NCBI GenBank assembly: GCA_017694215.1
Contig: JADIND010000210.1
Coordinates: 1 to 11,945, forward strand
Direction: 5' to 3'
From: Candidatus Scatousia excrementipullorum
Lineage (GTDB): Bacteria; Cyanobacteriota; Vampirovibrionia; Gastranaerophilales; Gastranaerophilaceae
Length of the DNA: 11,945 nucleotides
Shown: piece after piece, positions 6,723 through 11,945 of the stretch
Position numbering within the stretch: the stretch's first letter is position 1
Layout of the letters: each line of letters begins with the position of its first letter
Notes under the pieces: model-generated
Databases searched by the model: none
Told to the model about the DNA's origin: nothing
The model's input: only the letters and a program-made list of their open reading frames with translations
Translations under genes and position numbers: made by a program

Positions 6723-6738
6723 AGGAGAAATTTCTCCT
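6723..6738. repeat. 16-base perfect palindrome after the 104-residue gene
   Basis: AGGAGAAATTTCTCCT is its own reverse complement. It lies 13 bases after the stop codon and just before the main terminator. It could form a small extra hairpin protecting the mRNA 3' end, or be an operator-like site. It is close to the terminator, so the first explanation is simpler. Confidence 0.6.
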
Positions 6739-6752
6739 AATATCATAAGAAA

Positions 6753-6787
6753 AATAATACCCGAAATGAGGGTGTTATTTTTTTTTA
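6753..6787 (+). terminator. Rho-independent terminator after the 104-residue gene
   Basis: Arms AATAATACCC (6753-6762) and GGGTGTTATT (6770-6779) pair over 10 bp with one G-T pair, a 7-base loop and a long T run that continues to 6786. It closes the transcript of the unknown gene and probably of glyS. It also isolates the structured element that follows. Confidence 0.9.
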
Positions 6788-6815
6788 TTTAGAAATAAAT
6801 TTGTGATAATTGAAC

Positions 6816-6843
6816 ATTAACAATATAAAATATGTTATAGGAA
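6816..6843 (+). repeat. Left terminal inverted repeat
   Basis: It begins ATTAACA and ends TATGTTATAGGAA. Its last 19 bases (ATAAAATATGTTATAGGAA) match the reverse complement of 7253-7271 without a mismatch. The outer ATTAACA matches the other end as well, with a one-base length difference between the two blocks. Confidence 0.85.
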
Positions 6844-6922
6844 GAGAGCCTCCTTTAATAAAGGAGGTGTCACGAAGTAACGGAGGATTTTCTTTAGTTG
6901 CTCGGTTGCTTGCTTTATTGTT

Positions 6923-6966
6923 GTCCATTTTCTCTTTTTGTTGCGAGGCAAAAAGAGAAAATGGAC
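6923..6966. repeat. Long hairpin 1 (18-bp perfect stem, loop TTGCGAGG)
   Basis: Arms 6923-6940 and 6949-6966 are perfectly complementary. The 8-base loop 6941-6948 is TTGCGAGG, the exact reverse complement of the loop in the second long hairpin. The stem is mostly pyrimidine on one arm and purine on the other. Confidence 0.9.
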
Positions 6967-6995
6967 GGAAAAGAGAAAAACCCGCTGTTATTACG

Positions 6996-7107
6996 GCAAT
7001 GCTTCGCATTGCAAAATCAAAATGAAGTCGTGAAAAGCAAAAGCTTTTCACCTTTCAGCCTCGCTATAGTGCGAAAGCACACGCTCGGCGACCGGTCGCA
7101 GACCGGT
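6996..7107. repeat. Cluster of short central hairpins
   Basis: Four small stem-loops are packed into about 110 bases. GCAATGC/GCATTGC has loop TTC (6996-7012). GTGAAAAGC/GCTTTTCAC has loop AAAA (7030-7051). GTGC/GCAC has a GAAA tetraloop (7069-7080). ACCGGTC/GACCGGT (7091-7107) overlaps the perfect palindrome GCGACCGGTCGC (7088-7099). The compact loops suggest a folded single-stranded RNA or DNA form. Confidence 0.8.
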
Positions 7108-7174
7108 TTAGGAAGGTGCGGAAACGTAGTTTCTGCTCACTCGTTCCGTTTGAATGCGGGTTTTTCTTTCTTTG

Positions 7175-7220
7175 GTTCATTTCTTTCTTTTTGCCTCGCA
7201 ACAAAAAGAAAGAAATGAAC
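7175..7220. repeat. Long hairpin 2 (19-bp perfect stem, loop CCTCGCAA)
   Basis: Arms 7175-7193 and 7202-7220 pair perfectly. The loop 7194-7201 is CCTCGCAA. The hairpin is an inverted, diverged copy of hairpin 1: the stems differ from it at several positions yet each hairpin keeps perfect internal pairing. Confidence 0.9.
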
Positions 7221-7252
7221 ATAAAAGGAACCTTTTACATAAAAAAGAAAGG

Positions 7253-7279
7253 TTCCTATAACATATTTTATGTGTTAAT
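7253..7279 (-). repeat. Right terminal inverted repeat
   Basis: TTCCTATAACATATTTTAT (7253-7271) mirrors the left end, followed by GTGTTAAT. Its outer edge runs into a TATAAT word (7279-7284) just upstream of the next gene, which could act as a -10 element, although no matching -35 is visible at normal spacing. Confidence 0.85.
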
Positions 7280-7305
7280 ATAATTTAAAAAGAAAGGAGT
7301 TTTAT

Positions 7306-7539
7306 ATGACAACAATTATCGGGGTTAAATTAACAGACAGAGCAGAAAGTTCTATTGAATTTCAGCAAATTTTAACAAAATTCGGCTGCTCTATTCAAAC
7401 ACGTATAGGACTGCATCATTCGCAAAACGGTGTCTGCACCAATACCGGAATTGTGTTGCTTGATGTCGCTGATGATTGTTCAGAACTTATTGAAGAACTC
7501 TCTAAGCATTGGGCTGTTCAAACGATGAAATTTGACTAG
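7306..7539 (+). CDS. Small ACT-like protein, resembles TM1266-type hydrogenase-system regulator
   Basis: The protein has 77 residues, with AAGGAG 6 bases before the ATG. The layout, a first strand (TTIIGVKLTD), a helix (SSIEFQQILTKFG), then TRIGLHH..GV and a strand (GIVLLDVADD), a second helix (CSELIEELSKHW) and a last strand (VQTMKF), fits one beta-alpha-beta-beta-alpha-beta ACT/NikR-C-like domain. The R-[IM]-G-[IL] plus GV pattern recalls the TM1266 family, annotated as putative iron-only hydrogenase system regulators in anaerobes. There is no DNA-binding domain, so a direct regulator role is unproven. It lies immediately downstream of the hairpin element and 28 bases before the glycosyltransferase gene. 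Family placement is from memory of motif shape and is moderate. Confidence 0.6.
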   Translation: MTTIIGVKLTDRAESSIEFQQILTKFGCSIQTRIGLHHSQNGVCTNTGIVLLDVADDCSELIEELSKHWAVQTMKFD

Positions 7540-7567
7540 TATTATTTTATAGTTTATTATTGAACTT

Positions 7568-9193
7568 ATGATGAATGAGTATGAGAGATTGCAGAAAAGG
7601 CTGACCTCACAGCCTTTATTGGATATAATTGCTTCAGCAGATAATCTTTACAAAGAGAGCCGATTTGATGAAGCAATTAGCATGTATAATAATGTTTTAG
7701 TTCAATTAGATGAATCTTTTGCATTTGACAGGTGTGAATTATACAGAAAGATAGGCAACTGTTATTATGCACAGCAAAATAAGGACGGAGCAAGGAGAGC
7801 GTATGAAAAAACTCTGGACTACTGCACGACTAACGGCAGTATCTATGCTATTCTTGCTTACCTTTATTATTATGTCGATAATGATATTGCAATAGATTAC
7901 TATACTAAAACTGTTGAAATTACTCCTACTGATGAGGTTTCTTTGTCCAGTAAATGTCTTACTATTTTAAAATCTCATAAGTACTCTCAAAAAATGATAA
8001 AAGAAACTTTTGAAAAGGATATGGAAAAATTTAAATCAATTATTATGAGAAATGAAACTCCATATTCTCACAGGGACAGAGATTTAAAAAATAAGAAAAA
8101 ACTTCATATAGGGTATCTATCATCAGATTTTTATTCACATGCAATGATGCAGTTTGTGCTGCCGCTGTTGGAAAATCATGACAAAAATAAGTTTGATTTT
8201 ACTTTGTATTCAACAACTAAAAAAACAGACCATGTAACAGAAAAACTTAAAAACCTCGGCATGCGTTGGCAGGATTGCAGAGAGCTTACAAATAAGCAGC
8301 TTGCAAAAGTTATATATGATGATAAGGTTGATATTCTTGTTGATTTGAGCGGTTTTACTCATTGCAGATGTTTTGCATTGTTCTACAAGCCTGCACCTGT
8401 TCAAATGCAGTATTTGGGTTTTGTAAATACAATGGGTATGAAAGACATTGATTATATTTTTGCGGATGATTATACAATCCCTAAAGATATGGCAAAATAT
8501 TATACCGAGAAACCTCTCTATCTGAATACATGGATGCAGAGATTTGATTTTAATAAAGATGACCCGAAATGGCCGGCAATAAATGAATTACCTTATAAGA
8601 AAAACGGATATATAACATTCGGAAGCTTTAACTGTCCGTCAAAGATAAATGATTATACGATTGAACTGTGGTCAAAACTTTTGAAAAATGTGGAAAATTC
8701 AAAACTCCTCGTTTACAGAACCCAGATGACAAACGATGTAATCGAAAGATTTAAAGGCAAATTTGCAAAATTTGGTATAGGCATGGACAGATTGATATTT
8801 AATAATATGCCTTTCAGCGGTCCGCATTTTTATGTTTATCAAATGGCGGATATAGCTCTTGATCCTACTCCTTTTAACGGTTTGACCGTAACTCTGGAGT
8901 TAATTGCTATGGGCATACCGGTTTTGACACTTGCCGGAAAAAGCATGCAGTCAAGAGGTTGTGCAAGAATTAATAAGGCATTAAAACTGGATGACCTTGT
9001 AGCGGAAAATGAAGAACAGTATATCAAAAAGGCTCAACGTCTTGCTAAAAATATTTATAAGCTTGAAAAATACAGAAATACTTTGAGAGATACGCTTGCA
9101 AAATCAATACTGGTAACTGATAAAAAAGGTTTTGCAAAACATGTGGAAGACGCCTATTTGAAGGCATGGCAGACTTATTGTAAAACTTTGTAA
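7568..9193 (+). CDS. TPR-containing GT41 (SPINDLY/OGT-like) glycosyltransferase
   Basis: The 541-residue protein joins about three TPR-like helical repeats (roughly 22-123) to a GT41 catalytic region (about 178-540). That family moves GlcNAc or related sugars from nucleotide donors to Ser/Thr of cytoplasmic proteins. Matches include HIGYLSSDFYSHAM (180-193; H191 aligns with the active-site His of OGT), ILVDLSGFTHCR (256-267), KPAPVQMQYLGF (274-285), GSFNCPSKI (352-360; K359 aligns with the catalytic Lys) and DIALDPTPFNGLTVTLEL (428-445). At the last site the usual G-T-T-T...D is changed to G-L-T-V-T-L-E. No convincing ribosome site precedes the ATG ATG pair at 7568/7571, so the start is approximate. 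Targets are unknown; a flagellin or surface protein is a guess. Confidence 0.88.
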   Translation: MMNEYERLQKRLTSQPLLDIIASADNLYKESRFDEAISMYNNVLVQLDESFAFDRCELYRKIGNCYYAQQNKDGARRAYEKTLDYCTTNGSIYAILAYLYYYVDNDIAIDYYTKTVEITPTDEVSLSSKCLTILKSHKYSQKMIKETFEKDMEKFKSIIMRNETPYSHRDRDLKNKKKLHIGYLSSDFYSHAMMQFVLPLLENHDKNKFDFTLYSTTKKTDHVTEKLKNLGMRWQDCRELTNKQLAKVIYDDKVDILVDLSGFTHCRCFALFYKPAPVQMQYLGFVNTMGMKDIDYIFADDYTIPKDMAKYYTEKPLYLNTWMQRFDFNKDDPKWPAINELPYKKNGYITFGSFNCPSKINDYTIELWSKLLKNVENSKLLVYRTQMTNDVIERFKGKFAKFGIGMDRLIFNNMPFSGPHFYVYQMADIALDPTPFNGLTVTLELIAMGIPVLTLAGKSMQSRGCARINKALKLDDLVAENEEQYIKKAQRLAKNIYKLEKYRNTLRDTLAKSILVTDKKGFAKHVEDAYLKAWQTYCKTL

Positions 9194-9227
9194 ATAAACT
9201 AGCAAAAAAAAATTTTCAGGGTTATTA

Positions 9228-10805
9228 ATGTATAGGGACATTGAGATGATAAATCCTGTAAATACTTCACCGACAAATTTAATAATGCGATTTACGTCGC
9301 AAAATAATAAAGGAAGCGAAAAAAAATGCTTGCCGGGTAATCCTAATTACACCCGTACAAGCATTTTTTATGTAAATGATTTTCACGGGAAGGCCCAGAA
9401 TATGGAAAGGGCAATAACTGCATTAAATGCTTTTAATAGAAAAGTTTCACCTGATACAGATGTTTTAAAACTGTCATCAGGTGATATTATGTTGGGTGAA
9501 GACAAAAAAATAAATACAGTCGCGAAATATTTTCTAAAATTTATCGGAGTTACGGCATCTGCAGTTGGAAATCATGAATGTGATATGAAGTCTAAAGATT
9601 TTGCAGAAATGACTCAGGATATTAATTACAGCCTTCTTGCCTGCAATATGAAGACTAAAAAGCCTAATGCTCTGGCTCAAAAAGTTAAATCTTCAGTAAT
9701 AGAAGAGCACAACGGTAATAAATACGGGATTATCGGAACTATGCCTTCTGATATATTATCAAGAATTAAGAATGATGTTCAGAGTGATTTGCAGATAGAG
9801 CCTGTAAGCATAAGAGAAACAATAAAAGATATTCAGACCGAAGCAGATAAATTAAAGCAGCAAGGCGTTAATAAGATAATCCTTCTTTCACACAGCGGTT
9901 ACGGTTACGATAAAAAGATTGCAAGAGAAACCGACGGAATTGATGTAATTCTCGGCGGTCATTCTCATAATCTGCTGGAAGGTGTAAACCCGGGTGAAAA
10001 TTTATTTACTTCAAAGAGCGGGGAACCTGTTATTATTACGCAGGCAGGCCGGGACGGGAAGCATTTTGGCGTGTTGAATCTGGAATTTGACGAAAACGGT
10101 ATTATTAAAAAAGTGCAGAATAATGTGGATTCAACAAGAAAATTCTGTAGAAATGCAGCAGCAAAACAAGTTTTTGAAAGTATTTTAGGAAAACCGGAAG
10201 TTGTCGGAGTTATAAATACAGCACCGGGGCCTTTAAAAAATGATTTGATTGACCCTAGTCCGCTTGCAAACTTTGCACTGGATGCGATAAAAGAACGTTC
10301 CGGAGCTGATATTGCAATGGTAGTTGCAGCCAATATCAGAGGATATCTGGAAAAAGGCAGAGTTGATACGATGGCTATTTCTGAAATTTCACCGTTTAAG
10401 AATAAAATAATGAAAATAAATTATACGGAAAAAGAAATAGTAGATGCTTTGAAAGCTACCGCAAAATCAGTTAATAACAGAAGTAATAAGCCAGGAATAA
10501 TGCATGTTTCGGGATTAAAATATGAAATTTCCAGAAACGGACAGATTTATAATTTGAGATTTGTGGACAGGGAAGGCAAGGAACATCCTATTGATGTTAA
10601 TAATCCGAGAACCGACAAAACCTATCTCGTTGCCATAAACGATTTTTATGCGGCCGGAAATGACGATTTGCCGATGCTGAACAAACAGTTGCAGGCTGTT
10701 GAAAAATTTGATTATGACCTGAATGATTGTGTTGAATGGTTTATCAGAAATCATAAAGAACCCGTTGACATTATTGATGATGGCAGATTGAAGATAATTG
10801 ATTAA
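9228..10805 (+). CDS. UshA-family 5'-nucleotidase / metallophosphoesterase without signal peptide
   Basis: The protein has 525 residues and two expected domains. The N-terminal metallophosphatase domain carries the dimetal ligands YVNDFHG (48-54; D51, H53), SGDIMLG (84-90; D86), VGNHECD (113-119; N115, catalytic H116, D119), H222 and GGHSH (243-247). The C-terminal substrate domain carries SPLANFALDAI (344-354), VSGLKYEI (427-434) and NDFYAAGNDDLPM (471-483), the nucleobase-clamp region. Family members usually hydrolyse nucleotides in the periplasm or outside the cell. Here the first 40 residues are polar, with no hydrophobic signal segment, so the protein may be cytoplasmic or exported in another way. 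Two starts are possible: ATG 9228 (AGGG upstream) and ATG 9246 (AGGGA upstream). It lies 34 bases after the GT41 gene and may be cotranscribed. Confidence 0.9.
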   Translation: MYRDIEMINPVNTSPTNLIMRFTSQNNKGSEKKCLPGNPNYTRTSIFYVNDFHGKAQNMERAITALNAFNRKVSPDTDVLKLSSGDIMLGEDKKINTVAKYFLKFIGVTASAVGNHECDMKSKDFAEMTQDINYSLLACNMKTKKPNALAQKVKSSVIEEHNGNKYGIIGTMPSDILSRIKNDVQSDLQIEPVSIRETIKDIQTEADKLKQQGVNKIILLSHSGYGYDKKIARETDGIDVILGGHSHNLLEGVNPGENLFTSKSGEPVIITQAGRDGKHFGVLNLEFDENGIIKKVQNNVDSTRKFCRNAAAKQVFESILGKPEVVGVINTAPGPLKNDLIDPSPLANFALDAIKERSGADIAMVVAANIRGYLEKGRVDTMAISEISPFKNKIMKINYTEKEIVDALKATAKSVNNRSNKPGIMHVSGLKYEISRNGQIYNLRFVDREGKEHPIDVNNPRTDKTYLVAINDFYAAGNDDLPMLNKQLQAVEKFDYDLNDCVEWFIRNHKEPVDIIDDGRLKIID

Positions 10806-10819
10806 TAATTTATATTTTA

Positions 10820-10828
10820 TGCTATACT
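10820..10828 (+). promoter_or_regulatory. Extended -10 promoter immediately upstream of prfB
   Basis: TGCTATACT (TG-n-TATACT) forms an extended -10. A TTGATT word lies at 10798-10803, 19 bases upstream, overlapping the end of the nucleotidase gene. The predicted transcription start falls at or next to the prfB ATG at 10835. The mRNA would then be leaderless, which agrees with the absence of a Shine-Dalgarno sequence before that ATG. Confidence 0.45.
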
Positions 10829-10834
10829 TATTTT

Positions 10835-11921
10835 ATGGAAACAGAATTAAAGCAGCTTTTAAATAACATTAAACCGCGTATTAAAAGTGCGAAGGAGTGT
10901 CTTTGACTTTGAGAGTTTGTCTGCAAAATTAGAGAAACTTGAAGCTCAAATGCAAGAGCCTGATGTCTGGTCAGATAAAAACAGAGTTTCAAAACTCGGT
11001 GCTGATATTAGAGAGATTAAAGATAATATTGCAAAGATTGAGAACTGGCAAAGTGCGGTAGAAGATGCCGCAGTTGCTGTTGAAATTCAGGATTCTGATT
11101 TGATAAAAGAAAGCTTTTCTGCATTAGAAAAAGTCGGGCAAGAACTGGATAAATTTGAAATAAGACTGATGCTCAGCGGGGAATATGACGAGGCTGACGC
11201 TATTTTGACTATAAATGCCGGAGCCGGCGGAACTGATGCACAGGATTGGGCAAGCATGCTTTTGCGTATGTATATGCGGTGGGCGGAAAACCGCGGCTGG
11301 AAGGTAGATTTATTGGATAAACTGGATGGAGATGAAGCAGGAATTAAATCTGCAACAATCAAAATAACCGGAAAATATGCGTTCGGCTATGCTAAAGCGG
11401 AAAAGGGTGTCCACAGGCTTGTCAGAATTTCTCCGTTTAATGCCAACGGTAAACGTCAGACAAGTTTTGCGTCAGTAGAAGTTTCACCTATTATTGCTGA
11501 TTTTGAAAAAACTATCACAATTCCGCCGGAAGAACTTGAGATTGACACAATGAGATCGGGTGGAGCCGGCGGTCAGAATGTCAACAAAGTCGAAACTGCC
11601 GTCAGAATTCTTCATAAACCTACCGGTATTGTTGTTAAATGCCAGCAGGAGCGTTCACAGCTTCAAAATAAAGAAAATGCAATGCAAATTTTGGCCTCAA
11701 AGCTTCTTGCAATACGTCAGGCAGAGCATGAAAAGAAATTAGCGGAATTAAAGGGTGAAAATGTCGATATTAATTTTGGCTCACAAATTCGTTCCTATGT
11801 ATTCCATCCTTATAAAATGGTAAAAGATCACAGAACCGGTTATGAAGTCGGAAATGTAGATGCCGTAATGGATGGAGATCTGGATGGTTTTATTGAAGCT
11901 TTTTTAAAACAAAGACATTAA
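10835..11921 (+). CDS. prfB: Peptide chain release factor 2 (programmed +1 frameshift)
   Basis: RF2 ends translation at UGA and UAA by ribosomal hydrolysis of peptidyl-tRNA. The gene is read in two parts: 23 codons from ATG 10835 to CTT 10901-10903, then a +1 shift past T10904 to GAC at 10905 and on to TAA 11921, giving 361 residues (E. coli RF2 has 365). The recognition tripeptide SPF lies at 199-201 and the catalytic GGQ at 245-247 (SGGAGGQNVNKVETAVR). The early MQEPDVW motif is also typical. An annotation starting at GTG 10887 would give a wrong N-terminus. The in-frame UGA makes RF2 control its own level: when it is scarce, the ribosome pauses and shifts. No ribosome site is visible before the ATG. 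It is the last gene in the window. Confidence 0.96.
10893..10907 (+). promoter_or_regulatory. RF2 autoregulatory frameshift site
   Basis: An internal Shine-Dalgarno-like AGGAG (10893-10897) stands three bases before CTT TGA C (10901-10907). This is the arrangement known from prfB of many bacteria, where tRNA-Leu slips from CUU to UUU at the UGA stop. The frame downstream (DFESL...) continues the RF2 family sequence, which confirms the shift. Confidence 0.95.
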
Positions 11922-11945
11922 ATTTAACTTAGATTTTCGACTTTA

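Larger units (their letters stand above)
6816..7279. mobile_element. 464-bp non-coding element with terminal inverted repeats and mirrored hairpins (MITE-like)
   Basis: The ends are near-identical inverted repeats of 27-28 bases. Inside, from left to right, are a CCTCCTTT/AAAGGAGG hairpin (6849-6867), a long 18-bp hairpin (6923-6966), an inner repeat GAAAAACCCGC (6975-6985) and four short hairpins between 6996 and 7107. Then come the inverse inner repeat GCGGGTTTTTC (7156-7166), a 19-bp hairpin (7175-7220) and a 10-bp hairpin (7226-7257). The order is mirror-like around the centre. Only short ORFs overlap it and they run through the hairpins, so it is non-coding. There is no transposase, so a MITE moved in trans or a structured repeat of the chromosome is the best reading. 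An ATAATT word lies near both ends but is offset by 4 bases on the left, so a target duplication is not shown. Confidence 0.7.

Noticed and set aside
6785..7218. Several ORFs of 71-106 residues on both strands in the hairpin element
   Set aside because: They cross perfect inverted repeats, and the peptides mirror each other as expected from hairpins; no protein family resemblance was seen.
6816..7279. CRISPR array
   Set aside because: Repeats are inverted and of different sequence, with no regular direct repeat-spacer spacing and no cas genes.
6806..7285. ATAATT words flanking the element as a target-site duplication
   Set aside because: The left word is 4 bases away from the terminal repeat while the right one abuts it, and the word is common in AT-rich DNA.
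10887..10904. GTG start for prfB at 10887
   Set aside because: The conserved RF2 N-terminus is encoded upstream from ATG 10835, and the CTT TGA C frameshift site joins the two frames.

Overview
The window is AT-rich bacterial DNA. It combines a bifurcating-type electron transfer flavoprotein (EtfBA), a ferredoxin:NADP+ reductase (NfnA/SudB) type subunit, an alpha2beta2-type glycyl-tRNA synthetase beta subunit, a SPINDLY-type (GT41) glycosyltransferase and a prfB with programmed frameshift. This suggests a fermentative anaerobe of gut type. Candidatus Gastranaerophilales (Melainabacteria) or a clostridial Firmicute would fit; the first is my preference, but the lineage is an inference from gene style and base composition, not proven.

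Left part, all on the minus strand (1-3880). A promoter at about 3851-3879 drives nfnA-like (3819-2983), a 63-residue four-cysteine protein (2955-2764), etfB (2757-1975) and etfA (1982-990). The genes are tightly packed or overlapping, so this is one redox operon. It lacks the usual NfnB large subunit and any acyl-CoA dehydrogenase partner. Next on the minus strand is a short unit with its own good promoter (973-1000), a ribosome site, a 32-codon ORF containing an 11-base G tract (844-942) and a perfect 14-bp terminator hairpin (804-837). Only 35 bases beyond the hairpin a glycosyltransferase-like gene starts (768 down to the window edge, incomplete). The short unit therefore looks like a leader/attenuator, possibly phase variable.

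Middle (3880-7305). A divergent intergenic region carries an orphan strong terminator (4077-4125) and a clean promoter (4137-4165) for glyS (4199-6268). A 104-residue protein of unknown function (6396-6710) follows, ending in a strong terminator (6753-6787). Then comes a 464-bp non-coding element (6816-7279) with about 27-bp terminal inverted repeats. It contains many internal hairpins, including two mirrored long hairpins whose 8-base loops are exactly complementary. It looks like a MITE-like or structured repeat element.

Right part, plus strand (7306-11921). A small ACT-like protein (7306-7539) is followed by a TPR plus GT41 O-GlcNAc-transferase-like glycosyltransferase (7568-9193), a UshA-family 5'-nucleotidase without an evident signal peptide (9228-10805), and prfB encoding release factor 2 (10835-11921). 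prfB has the classical in-frame UGA with an upstream Shine-Dalgarno-like stimulator, so the protein is made by +1 frameshifting.

The strongest leads are the nfnA-Cys4-etfBA operon, the G-tract leader before the glycosyltransferase, and the mirrored-hairpin element. No CRISPR array, tRNA, rRNA or transposase gene was seen.
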